The notes under the pieces were generated by a model. It searched no databases and was not told the DNA's origin. It was given only the letters and a program-made list of their open reading frames with translations. From contig JAENYE010000003.1 in NCBI GenBank assembly GCA_016841955.1, positions 250,497-314,496 of the forward strand: a DNA stretch of 64,000 bases, read 5' to 3'. Origin of the DNA: Methanobacteriota archaeon. GTDB lineage: Archaea > Halobacteriota > Methanomicrobia > Methanomicrobiales > Methanoculleaceae. Position numbers and translations under genes: made by a program. Below, one piece after another: positions 7,937 through 16,644 of this stretch. Positions within the stretch are counted from its first letter, which is position 1. The number at the start of each line of letters is the position of its first letter.

Positions 7937-9709
7937 ATGCATCACAAAGAAGCTGTCCTCGTTCTGACCCTGTTCAGCATAGCACTGCTCACCCAGTTAG
8001 CGGTAGGAGATTATCATCACGCATCTGTGAAGAGCGGAGAACGCGGAACCCTGGAGTCGAGAAACTTTCCTTTTAATCTCTTCGATGCTCGAGAAAATAT
8101 ACTACTCACGGATATTGGGGAGCGGTTCAGCGACGCATCGCTTTTTTTTGGACCAGCAGAGACAGGCATCGTGAATTTCTTCTCTCCCCCACCCTTCAGG
8201 GCCAACCCAGCATTGATATCTCAAGCGCTCACCCAACAGCCGGCCTTTGGAGCTGAATCAAATCCCACCGGCAGTTCCATCGGCGGGGGCTATGCCTATC
8301 ATGATATAGTCACACCGACAGATTCAGCGGTGAACTATACTGTCACAACCGCAGATGAGTTGCTCACTGCCCTTCAGAGCGCAGGGCAAGGAGATGTGGT
8401 ATACATCGATGAAATGGCTAACATCAATCTTACAGACACCCCCGAAGTTGTCATCCCTGCCGGCGTGACTCTTGCCAGCAACAGGGGGGCCAGAAGTACG
8501 GTTGGATCGGCAGTGTATTCATTTAACATCGGTAAACAGGGAGATTATGTCCTCTGGGGTCTTGCATCTGCACCCCAGGAGAACGGCAAATCCTTCTGGG
8601 TTTCAGTGGATGGAGAGGAGAGTCGGCATTGGAACCTCGAAAGGGGTTCAAATTGGAGCTGGAATCGGGAAGGAAGCCACAACCTGTCTTCCGGACAACA
8701 CACCCTAGTCATCCGGTGGCGGGAGAATGAATCGAAACTCGACAGACTCTTCATTACAGCAGATTCAGGCCTTGTCCCTGACGCTGCCATAAAAGAACAC
8801 GCAGAAGGGGACCGCATCTGGTTGGAAGCGGAATCTGGTGTAACATCATCTCCAATGAGGAAGATTTCAGACCCTACGGCATCGGGCGGAATGTGTATCT
8901 CAGTCCTCGAAAGCTCCCGCATGGATGAAACTCCAATTTCCCCCGGCGGGAGAATTTTTCTGATGAGAGCGAACAACTCACGTTATCCGACCGCGCTCAT
9001 CGCAGGCGGGGAGAATATCAGGATCACGGGGATCCGTCTGGAAGGGCCGGACATAACAACCGAGAGTGTGAATCCACCGGCTCTTGGGATCTATGCCTCC
9101 TATCGGATGGAAGTGGACAACTGTGAGATCTGGGGCTGGAGCGGTGCAGGAATTGGGGTATATCGCACAGGAGGCGGGTCCGACATGAAGAGCGGCGGGT
9201 ACTTCCACCACAACAATATCCACCACTGCCAGATGAACGGTCTCGGATATGGCATCATTGTGGCCAATGGTTCGGTATCCCTGATCGAAGCGAACTACTT
9301 CGACTATTGTCGGCATGCCATCGCCGGTGACGGGCATGTCGAGAACGGGTATGAAGTGCGATACAACGTGTTCGGCTACAACTTCCCGGAGAGCAACAAT
9401 GCCCACAGGATCGACATGCACGGAGTCAGCACGGCATCCGGGAATGTCGCCGGCGACAGGCTGATCATCCATCACAACACGTTCGAAGCCATCAGCACGA
9501 CCGATTACTGTATTGCCATCCGTGGGATCCCCAGAACAGGGGCATACATCGACCACAACTGGATCAAGTACACCGGCGATCCGATCGGACGAACCGGCGT
9601 TACCACCAGCCAGCTCAACACACGCATGTACATCGGTGAGAACAAGGGGCCGAATGGGCAGACCCTGTCAACCCTTAGCCAGCGTATCATTTCGACCAGT
9701 CTGTCGTAA
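7937..9709 (+). CDS. Secreted pectate-lyase-like beta-helix protein with an inserted, apparently permuted CBM-like domain
   Basis: The 590-residue precursor has a signal peptide (VLVLTLFSIALLTQLAVG). Its core matches the lyase-like half of the upstream gene: GDVVYIDEMANINLTDTPEV, VTLASNRG at 177-184, then GGRIFLMRANNSRYP from 337 to the end. Between residues 185 and 336, where the paralogue has only a few residues, lies a jelly-roll-like domain. It begins with motifs that usually come late in CBM6/CBM35 domains (VYSFNIGKQGDYVLW, SFWVSVDGEE, HTLVIRWRENESKLDRLFIT). It ends with motifs that usually come first (IWLEAESGV, ISDPTASGGMCISV). It is probably exported and binds a polysaccharide. The start ATG at 7937 has only a weak ribosome site. 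Confidence 0.82.
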   Translation: MHHKEAVLVLTLFSIALLTQLAVGDYHHASVKSGERGTLESRNFPFNLFDARENILLTDIGERFSDASLFFGPAETGIVNFFSPPPFRANPALISQALTQQPAFGAESNPTGSSIGGGYAYHDIVTPTDSAVNYTVTTADELLTALQSAGQGDVVYIDEMANINLTDTPEVVIPAGVTLASNRGARSTVGSAVYSFNIGKQGDYVLWGLASAPQENGKSFWVSVDGEESRHWNLERGSNWSWNREGSHNLSSGQHTLVIRWRENESKLDRLFITADSGLVPDAAIKEHAEGDRIWLEAESGVTSSPMRKISDPTASGGMCISVLESSRMDETPISPGGRIFLMRANNSRYPTALIAGGENIRITGIRLEGPDITTESVNPPALGIYASYRMEVDNCEIWGWSGAGIGVYRTGGGSDMKSGGYFHHNNIHHCQMNGLGYGIIVANGSVSLIEANYFDYCRHAIAGDGHVENGYEVRYNVFGYNFPESNNAHRIDMHGVSTASGNVAGDRLIIHHNTFEAISTTDYCIAIRGIPRTGAYIDHNWIKYTGDPIGRTGVTTSQLNTRMYIGENKGPNGQTLSTLSQRIISTSLS

Positions 9710-9726
9710 CTCCACTCATCTTTTTT
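9338..9726 (+). repeat. Direct repeat, copy 2 (389 bases identical to 7363-7751)
   Basis: This is the second copy of the identical segment, 1975 bases downstream of the first in the same orientation. The only length difference at its edge is one T in the terminator run (T6 here, T7 in copy 1). Recombination between the copies would delete or duplicate one gene's worth of DNA. Confidence 0.93.
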
Positions 9727-9952
9727 GTCGTGTCGCGGTTCGGAACCCGCACCCGTCCATGCGCCAGTGACAGGAGCGCAGTGAGCACTCACTCTTAGGC
9801 CGTTCCATCCGGTGTGAATGGATAAAAGCCGGTGTGTTGCAAGATGAACTCTGTCGCCCAACACTTTGCGCCGCAGAACCGGCATACTGACAATGGATAA
9901 AAGGACCGGTGACGACTCAAACTATATATAGAGCAGGTGAAATGGTCTGTCG

Positions 9953-11176
9953 ATGAATGTCATCGTCCTAGACGAACACCCTCCAGAAGACGGGCGAGTT
10001 GGTCGGCACATAAGATATCTACTGCAGAATACCGAGCACGTCTTTCGCCTGCATTTCAGCCTCTTCGATCCTACCCTGGAGTCAGGTCACTTCTCCCTCT
10101 ACGGCGAGAAAGGTTTCAGGATCTGCCCCCCATCCTCCCATATGCGTCCGTTGAACTTCTGTGTATTCAATACGAAATATCTCCTCCCCTTCTGCTTTTA
10201 TTCCAGGATAAAATGGACACTGAAAGAACTGGATGTGAATCTAACTGCCCCGGCGGTACTACACGTCCACGATCCCTGTCTCCTGAAGGTTGCAACTATG
10301 ATGAAGAGAAAACTTTTCCGGAGCGCAAGGATTGTGTACGATAGACACGAGTTCTACGAAGTATTCAATAAGAAAACTCAATTGCCCACTCTAACACTCC
10401 ACAGATTTTACGAACTTTTAGCAGAGGATGCGGTCGACGGGGTCGCTCATGCCAGTTTGGGAGGAAAATCCGATCCTAGATCGCTCTTTCCAAGGGCAAA
10501 ACACGCCCATATTCCAAATTTTCCTCTTGCTGATACATACAATGAGGCACATATTCGTGAGAAGGTCCTCTTGTCTGAGAATAACTCTACGATCAATCTT
10601 CTTTATATCGGCTCTCTCAACCCACATGACCGGGACGTCCGGCTCATGCTGAAGATCGCCTCAGATATACTGGCCCACATCCCAAAGACCACATTCTTCA
10701 TCGGCGGACCATCCTATGGTCACGATGAAGAGTTACAGCAGATGATGATACCATTGCAGGAAGAATACGGCGCACGGTTCCGCTTCCATCTTGGATACGT
10801 GACCAGAAGTATGACCCAGAAATTCACTGAGAACTGTCACATTGGTCTTCACTTTATTAATCCGGAGACCACGTACTGGATCGAGGGTTCCTCAAACAAG
10901 ATTTACGAGTATCTCCGTTGCGGTGCAATTCCAGTAGTGCGAGCATCCGTGGAGTCATCCGAGAGTCTTTCTTCATGCTCCCTCCTGTTTGACCGGCATA
11001 CTCCCAAAGAGAAGATCATTTCGGACATTCGACAACTAATCAGCGATCAGGACAGATGCAGGAGAATGATGAGAGAGGCACTCTCTCTTAGCACTCAATT
11101 CACATTTAACGCTGTAGGTCCAAATTACCTCAAACTGTACGATCAGATCTGGAACAGTCACCTGCCGCCTCAGTAA
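9953..11176 (+). CDS. Glycosyltransferase, family 4-like (GT-B fold)
   Basis: This 407-residue soluble protein has a GT-B layout. The N-terminal half contains LHVHDPCLLKVATMMKR and YDRHEFYEVF (acceptor domain). The C-terminal half has the donor-side strands INLLYIGSLN and TTFFIGGP, and the nucleotide-sugar motif IEGSSNKIYEYLRCGAIPVV, where the acidic residue of KIYEYL sits in the usual ExxxxxE position. The final segment (FNAVGPNYLKLYDQIW) is typical of GT4 C-termini. The N-terminus (MNVIVLDEHPPEDGRVGRHI) starts directly with the first strand. A TATA-like ACTATATATAGAG near 9920-9932 lies about 25-30 bases before the ATG and suggests a leaderless or short-leader transcript. Substrates are unknown. 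Confidence 0.82.
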   Translation: MNVIVLDEHPPEDGRVGRHIRYLLQNTEHVFRLHFSLFDPTLESGHFSLYGEKGFRICPPSSHMRPLNFCVFNTKYLLPFCFYSRIKWTLKELDVNLTAPAVLHVHDPCLLKVATMMKRKLFRSARIVYDRHEFYEVFNKKTQLPTLTLHRFYELLAEDAVDGVAHASLGGKSDPRSLFPRAKHAHIPNFPLADTYNEAHIREKVLLSENNSTINLLYIGSLNPHDRDVRLMLKIASDILAHIPKTTFFIGGPSYGHDEELQQMMIPLQEEYGARFRFHLGYVTRSMTQKFTENCHIGLHFINPETTYWIEGSSNKIYEYLRCGAIPVVRASVESSESLSSCSLLFDRHTPKEKIISDIRQLISDQDRCRRMMREALSLSTQFTFNAVGPNYLKLYDQIWNSHLPPQ

Positions 11177-11638
11177 TTCCCGCATAAAACCCACTCAAAA
11201 AGTCCAGATAACTGATAAAGGCAATATTCAGGGCACGCATGATCGTCAGGTATTGTTAGAGAGCCATATCACAACTGCAGCCAGTGCTGGTTTTGCAAAC
11301 TTCAAGTCTGCAGTGTGCAGAAGGACCCTCATATCACTGCCAGAACCCGCTCGTTTTAATTCCATAGGTGCGTCACCTGGCCTCAAGAATTGCCGCAACA
11401 CCCGCGCCTGCAGTTATGGCGTGCACCGGTCCCGGTCCATTGCAGATGACCTGAACGATCCGCTTTGGCTCTAACGATTTCACATCCGTTCAGAAACACA
11501 CAGAATTGCACATTAAGTGCAAGCAGCATTTGCGACCCGGGCAGCCTTTTTCCAGGATCGGCCTGCAAGCCTTCGATAAGGGGGGAAGAGACCTTGCACA
11601 TCATGACTTCGGTTGCTGGCACAGCGCCACGCACATCT
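11177..11638. other. Intergenic region between convergent genes
   Basis: About 460 bases separate the GT4 gene from the end of the PHP gene on the other strand. Short open frames exist on both strands, but none has a ribosome site or a translation I recognise. No repeat or RNA gene is visible. Confidence 0.45.
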
Positions 11639-12256
11639 TTAAACCGTTGAAAGGTCTTCTACGGTGTGAACATCCGATCCCCGAACAATAGGCACGCAAT
11701 AGCGAGCGGCAAGCTCGATCCAAAGGTCTTCCGGGACCGCATACTTCCTGTTGCTTTCAAGAGCAATATCCCTTTTTGCCATTTCTTTTAGGATCGCGAC
11801 AATTTCGCTCTCCATGAGTGCCAGATTGAAACGGTTTAAAAAAGCGCCAGGATGAGCCCAGGTATTCACATGCGCGCTCCGAAAACAGGCGATCAGAGAG
11901 TGGATGTAGAGTTTAATATCGCAGGGAAACGCGTGAAAAGATACAATTGGATAGTCCACCTCCCGCAAGATCCATTCCGGGACGTTCAACCCCCCCCCAG
12001 GGAGAATGCCGGCCTCACACCCGGACAGTATGATGAGATCAAATGTATCCCGGGCTTCTTCGATATCGGCAAGAAAGGCGTTGAAGTCGTAATCGAGATC
12101 CCTTCGAACATGTTCGGTAAACGCGATAAGCGGCACACCCAGATCCGTTGCCTTCTGGCAGTACTCCTCGATCGTATTATGTCCGTCGGTGTACCGCGTA
12201 TGGATATGCCATTCTCCGACCCCGAGAAGTTCCCGATACCGCTTCCATGTCTTCAT
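11639..12256 (-). CDS. PHP-domain metal-dependent phosphoesterase/hydrolase
   Basis: The 205-residue protein is a compact PHP domain. The metal-ligand motifs appear in order: HIH at residues 17-19, FTEH, CEAG, SFHA, WAHPGAF and GSDVH near the C-terminus. PHP proteins hydrolyse phosphate esters such as histidinol phosphate or act on other phosphorylated small molecules with a multinuclear metal centre. I place the start at the ATG at 12256 because it overlaps the stop of the upstream ATP-grasp gene as ATGA, and the conserved HIH follows soon after. An upstream start would add 23 unlike residues. It is the last gene of a three-gene unit (PIG-L, ATP-grasp, PHP) and its substrate is presumably the product of the other two. 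Confidence 0.87.
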   Translation of the reverse strand: MKTWKRYRELLGVGEWHIHTRYTDGHNTIEEYCQKATDLGVPLIAFTEHVRRDLDYDFNAFLADIEEARDTFDLIILSGCEAGILPGGGLNVPEWILREVDYPIVSFHAFPCDIKLYIHSLIACFRSAHVNTWAHPGAFLNRFNLALMESEIVAILKEMAKRDIALESNRKYAVPEDLWIELAARYCVPIVRGSDVHTVEDLSTV

Positions 12257-13311
12257 AGAATTCCAGTTTGTTTCCCCTGCCGCACACCAAGTCCTCCCCA
12301 GTACCGCAGGATCCAGGTATCCCATCGGATCTCAAAATCAGGTACCTCTTCTCCGAGCGCCAGTTTTACTGCACCATAAATGATGTTTGCTCCGGAAAAC
12401 GTGGACAGCACCATGGTTCCCTGCACCCGGGGATTGGACTCGAGCAGTTTTGGCACGTTGTTCTGATCGCACTTGAACTGAAAGCCAAAGGCATATTTCA
12501 GCCCGATGTTCCTGGTGAGTGCCGTCGAATGATCGATGAGATCCCGGCGCTCCTCCGTCACTCCGGAGAAGGTAATTCCAGAAAGGATTCGTTCCCGCCT
12601 TCTTGGCACGGCGACGAACGTATCCGGACCATTGAGGAGATCCACGGTGTACTCCGGGCCGGGAAGATACTCCATGACCAGCAGATCCGGAAAAGAATCT
12701 CCGATGACACCCATAAGGGCGCTCATCGGCATCAGGACGGTGGTTGGTTTCTCAGCATAGAACTGCTCCCGCAGATTGACCCTTTCATCAATGATTCTGA
12801 AACCTCTCATTCCATTTGAGACAGGGGGCTTTACGACCACCCTCTCCTCCGGCCATCCCAACCTCTCCGCAGACTTCTGCAGGTCCTCCGCAGTGTTGAC
12901 GCAGAGAGATTCCGGGCAGGGAATGCCAATCGCTGCCGCCTGGCGCAGGAGCCGCTGCTTGTTGTTTGCCGTCTCGATTGGCCTGCTTCCGGAGACGGCG
13001 ACTGCCGTCCCGATCCCGGCGAACTCCCCCGCATGCTCGGCCAGCACCGGTAACTCAGCGGTGTTCTGCGGGATCACGACGTCAACGTGCTCTATAGCGC
13101 AGATTTTTTGCAGATCCGTGAGATAACTCTCCTCCGTCGGCCGGGCAATCCGGTAAAACTTGTCGCACAGACATCTGCCTACTGCGTTCCGGTTTATGTC
13201 TGTACCAATGGTTCTGATCTGCCGTTGATCAAAGTTATTCTTCAGGGAGTGGAGGGTCCCACCGATCCCCGGGGCTCCCGATCCAGTGACCAGTACGGTC
13301 AGAGCACCCAT
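12253..13311 (-). CDS. ATP-grasp protein, carbamoyl-phosphate-synthase-like ligase
   Basis: This 352-residue protein starts with a Rossmann-like pre-ATP-grasp domain (LTVLVTGSGAPGIGGTLHSL). The ATP-grasp fold follows: NNKQRLLRQAAAIGIPCPES, the lysine-containing VVVKPPVSNGMRG, the ADP-binding LLVMEYLPGPEYTVDLL, and the Mg-binding KLLESNPRVQGT. This family activates a carboxylate as acyl phosphate and couples it to an amine or thiol. The order is like CPSase/PylC-type ligases. The start has GAGGTGG at 5 bases, and the gene overlaps the PIG-L gene by 13 bases and the PHP gene by 4, so translation of all three is probably coupled. With a deacetylase upstream, a likely but unproven job is to add an acyl or amino-acid group to a freed amino sugar. 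Confidence 0.87.
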   Translation of the reverse strand: MGALTVLVTGSGAPGIGGTLHSLKNNFDQRQIRTIGTDINRNAVGRCLCDKFYRIARPTEESYLTDLQKICAIEHVDVVIPQNTAELPVLAEHAGEFAGIGTAVAVSGSRPIETANNKQRLLRQAAAIGIPCPESLCVNTAEDLQKSAERLGWPEERVVVKPPVSNGMRGFRIIDERVNLREQFYAEKPTTVLMPMSALMGVIGDSFPDLLVMEYLPGPEYTVDLLNGPDTFVAVPRRRERILSGITFSGVTEERRDLIDHSTALTRNIGLKYAFGFQFKCDQNNVPKLLESNPRVQGTMVLSTFSGANIIYGAVKLALGEEVPDFEIRWDTWILRYWGGLGVRQGKQTGIL

Positions 13312-13928
13312 CGAACCACCTCGAATGCCTCCGCATACTCAGCATTACACTGGACGCCCCGCGTCTTGGCAAGGCCATAGATATACTCCTCGGAAAAATA
13401 ATTTTTCTTGTTCATGAGCTGGGATTTATAGTGCTGCAACACTTCGCATTTTTTTACGAGGTGTGATCTCTGCAGTTTTACGAACAGTTGCGTGTCAAAC
13501 GTCACGTGATTCCAGGGGAGTTCGTACGAGATGATGCTTGCTGCAGATTTAAAGGCCCGAATCATCTCGTGTGCGACCACCTGATGGTCCTGATGATAAT
13601 CGTTTTTGGAGGGGCCTATGACAAGATCGGGTCGAAACTGATCCTTGATACGTATTAACTCTTCCAGGATCTCCTGCCTGTGCCGATCCAGGTTTCTCAC
13701 CTGATAATTGAAGACTCTCGATTGCCCGTTTTCCAGCTGGTAACTGGCTAGCACGTCCCTAAACTCGTTCAACAGGCTATCCTTGGGCAAGGGAGCTGGC
13801 AGGGACTCCTCAGCCGTTGAGAATACCACCCAGAAAACCTCATGCCCTTCCTGCAGAAACTTTGTCACCCCTCCCCCGCACCCCAGCTCGACATCATCGG
13901 TGTGAGGTGACAACAGCAGTATCTTCAT
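13299..13928 (-). CDS. PIG-L/LmbE family de-N-acetylase
   Basis: The 209-residue protein opens with MKILLLSPHTDDVELGCGGG, the zinc-binding PHPDDxxxGxGG motif with Thr for the second Pro. The third ligand region is YHQDHQVVAHEMIRAF. PIG-L enzymes remove acetyl groups from N-acetylglucosamine-type sugars on lipids or small conjugates. Family size and order are normal. The ATG at 13928 follows GGGAGGCAC at a good distance. It is the first gene of the minus-strand triad. Sitting in a glycan locus, its substrate is probably a GlcNAc-containing lipid or nucleotide sugar; this is inference. Confidence 0.88.
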   Translation of the reverse strand: MKILLLSPHTDDVELGCGGGVTKFLQEGHEVFWVVFSTAEESLPAPLPKDSLLNEFRDVLASYQLENGQSRVFNYQVRNLDRHRQEILEELIRIKDQFRPDLVIGPSKNDYHQDHQVVAHEMIRAFKSAASIISYELPWNHVTFDTQLFVKLQRSHLVKKCEVLQHYKSQLMNKKNYFSEEYIYGLAKTRGVQCNAEYAEAFEVVRWVL

Positions 13929-14230
13929 TCGAGTGCCTCCCGTTCCTGCTCCAGAGTGCTGTATTGACTTATCCTCGGGTCCTCCTGGGCATTCGTGTCT
14001 ACCCAGATGAACTCGGATCGGATCCGCGGTCCAGCGCTAAATGACCTGCGTAAGGTGTATATAAATCTATGCACGTCGGATCATTGCCTCATCAACTTCC
14101 TCCCCCATATCTCTGCGGCGCACTCCCGGTCATCTGAACACTGCCACCCGAGCACCGACCTACCCGGGTGACATTTATTATGTTTGACTGCTGAAGGCGC
14201 CACCATCTAAAGAGAGGAACAGGGTCTGGA
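13929..14230. other. Divergent promoter region
   Basis: About 300 bases separate the PIG-L gene (minus) from the membrane glycosyltransferase-like gene (plus). A TATA-like GTGTATATAAATC lies near 14055-14067, and another A+T-rich patch (TTTATTATG) near 14174. Either could serve one of the two directions. Confidence 0.45.
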
Positions 14231-16144
14231 ATGAAGATTCAGCTACTGGAGAAAACGGCCTGTTTTTTTCCATATCTGGTGTTGTTTGCCTACATCGTAG
14301 GGGCAATCTCCTGCTACGTGCTCGACATGATAGGCTACCTGATCAACGGTTCAATTATGGCAATACCAGTATTCATCGCATCTGTTGCATTCGTTCTCAT
14401 TAAAAAAAACGATATCAACCTCTTAACAAAGGTGACGTTATTCCCCTATTCCTCTTCGATGTCCGTAACGCTTTTTTTACTAGCCTATACGTTTTCCATC
14501 CTGCTCCTCTTCGCTGTCCCGGTCGAACCAAAATTGAGCCTTGCAGCGGTGCTTATCCCGTATGCTATAATATTCATCCAGATTTTATCCCGGAGGATAC
14601 TTCCTGCGGCTGTGCTCTTTGAGATCATGCTCATCCTTGCAGTCACGATCTATAGTTATACACTCCGGTCAGCCCTGTACTTCGGGGCTACGGATATAAT
14701 GCAACATATCCATATGTCCACCGTGACCTCCCTGTCAGGGCATGTTCTCTCGGGAGAACTCGGCGATTACGCCCACTTCCCCCTGTATCATATATTTATG
14801 GCCCTCTCCTCAAACATTCTGGGTCTGGACATCCAGACCGCTCTGTTCATCACCACCTGCCTGATCTACATCACAACAGTATTACTCCTGTATCTCCTGG
14901 TCAATGGCATCTTCCAAAACGAACAGATCTCCCTTATGATCGTTCTCGTATACGCTATGAATGCCGATGTTATATACTACGGCACATACATGGTGACCAG
15001 AACCCTGGCCTATGTCGGATTTCTTATCCTCCTATATCTGCTCTACTCCCTGGCAAACCCAAAGACTAACCCAAAACACGCCGTCGCGAGGCCCACGGCA
15101 CAGAGATTTTGTGTTGTGATCACATCGGTCTTCATCCTGCTGGCCCACCAGATCTCCACCCCGATGATCATTGCCATGCTCGGGCTTCTCTTTGGCCTCG
15201 AACTGTTCATCCGTGATAGAAGGCATGTAAACCTGACTTTCTTGATGGTACTCATCACCTTATTTGCCTGTTACTGGACCTTCACTGCCTATTCCTTTGT
15301 CGAGCAGATACTTCCACGCGCCAATCTGGCGCTGTATCAGAATATGATCTTATCCAAGGTGGTAAATCTGGGTCTCAGTTTTCTAGTGGACAACCTCGAT
15401 ACGTTGCTTGTTGTGTTTTTTGGGGTGATTGGGATGCTTTATCTCATATGGAAGCAGCAACCAAGATCCTCAATAATATTCGGGATGTTCGGACTGATAG
15501 CAATCCTCCTGAACGTTCCGAACGTCCTTTCCGTGGTATTCCAGTTCATGCAAATACTCCGAATCGACAGGTTTGCAATTTTGTTTCTGCCGTTTCTTGC
15601 CATAGTCGTGGGTGTTGGGATATACATCCTCATCAGACATCTCTCTACCATGAATGTGCCGTTAAAACTGGTTGGGACGCTGCTGATTGCTCTGGTTGTT
15701 CTCTACGGCATCGGTTCCCTGGGGCTTGTCAAGCATGAGCCGTCCTACCAACGATACTCCTTCGAACAGGATGAGATGACCGGATTCAATCACGTACTGG
15801 AGACGGTACCCAGTGACTCTTCCCTGTTCTCGGATTACTATACGAGCCGATTCTTCACCAGACAGAGGAGTTACGAGCCGGAAAGCTCGGGGTTGCCTTA
15901 TTACACCCTTCACTGGATGCAGGATAACCTGACGGTATCGGGAGAGAGCGGATACATCGTTATCCCGTATGAGCAGTTCCGAAAAGGCGGGTTACTCTAC
16001 GGGAAGGGTGACGAATTTGATCCGGAGAATTATCAGCCTTACCTCCCGACAGAGGAAAACGTCCGGTATATCGCGCTTCAACTTTCCTCTAAGGATAAAA
16101 TTTACTCGAATGAGGGCATCGATCTATATCGCTTCATGCGCTGA
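14231..16144 (+). CDS. Polytopic membrane protein, probable GT39/oligosaccharyltransferase-like (GT-C) enzyme
   Basis: The 637-residue protein has about 13 hydrophobic segments from residue 12 to 520 and a C-terminal soluble domain of about 120 residues. After the first helices, FGATDIMQHIHMSTV carries an acidic pair in the loop where GT-C enzymes hold their catalytic Asp. HFPLYHIFMALSSNIL and YYGTYMVTRTLAYVGFLI resemble oligosaccharyltransferase-like archaeal proteins. The tail (LETVPSDSSLFSDYYTSRFF, VRYIALQLSSKD) resembles the outer domain of such enzymes. GT-C enzymes use polyprenyl-linked sugars on the outer face of the membrane. A Wzy-type polymerase is the main alternative. A related arrangement occurs in the 735-residue protein at 35666. 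Confidence 0.68.
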   Translation: MKIQLLEKTACFFPYLVLFAYIVGAISCYVLDMIGYLINGSIMAIPVFIASVAFVLIKKNDINLLTKVTLFPYSSSMSVTLFLLAYTFSILLLFAVPVEPKLSLAAVLIPYAIIFIQILSRRILPAAVLFEIMLILAVTIYSYTLRSALYFGATDIMQHIHMSTVTSLSGHVLSGELGDYAHFPLYHIFMALSSNILGLDIQTALFITTCLIYITTVLLLYLLVNGIFQNEQISLMIVLVYAMNADVIYYGTYMVTRTLAYVGFLILLYLLYSLANPKTNPKHAVARPTAQRFCVVITSVFILLAHQISTPMIIAMLGLLFGLELFIRDRRHVNLTFLMVLITLFACYWTFTAYSFVEQILPRANLALYQNMILSKVVNLGLSFLVDNLDTLLVVFFGVIGMLYLIWKQQPRSSIIFGMFGLIAILLNVPNVLSVVFQFMQILRIDRFAILFLPFLAIVVGVGIYILIRHLSTMNVPLKLVGTLLIALVVLYGIGSLGLVKHEPSYQRYSFEQDEMTGFNHVLETVPSDSSLFSDYYTSRFFTRQRSYEPESSGLPYYTLHWMQDNLTVSGESGYIVIPYEQFRKGGLLYGKGDEFDPENYQPYLPTEENVRYIALQLSSKDKIYSNEGIDLYRFMR

Positions 16145-16644
16145 AGTATGCAGAAGAGACGCGTCTTTTCGATTTTCTCAACGCACCTGTCAAGCCGCAA
16201 TCCAGATCTAGCATCGATGCATCATTGCCCAGAGATTTTCAAGACAGGGAGCCGGACGCCGCCGGGGCATCAGTCCTTACTATACAGGGCAACCTATGCA
16301 AAAAGCCGGTCACCCCATTCGGGCGCATTCCGTAATGGCAGATTGCTCATCACGAAAAAGGCTACGCTTAACCCTGTTCCATAACTCTCTATCCGGAAGG
16401 CTCAAAAAAATTGAACCTACGGACATCCCACGCCCTGCTTCGCCGGAAGACATAGAAAAACCAACCGGAGAATAGACCCGCTTTGGAGAGCAAGGGGCCC
16501 GCTTCCGCGTAAAAGCGCACCCTGCGAAAGGTATATATCCTCCTGCCAATATGCCAATGTAATCCAATGGATGCCTCCCCGACATTATGTGGTCTCTTCG
16601 CATTACATCGCGGTGAAATTGCGGTTTTATGAGGTGAAGGAGAA
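16145..16644. other. Intergenic region with a TATA-like box
   Basis: About 500 bases contain no supported gene. A TATA-like AGGTATATATCC near 16538-16549 may drive the GT2 gene at 16645 with a leader of roughly 80 bases. Short open frames here have no recognisable product. Confidence 0.45.
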
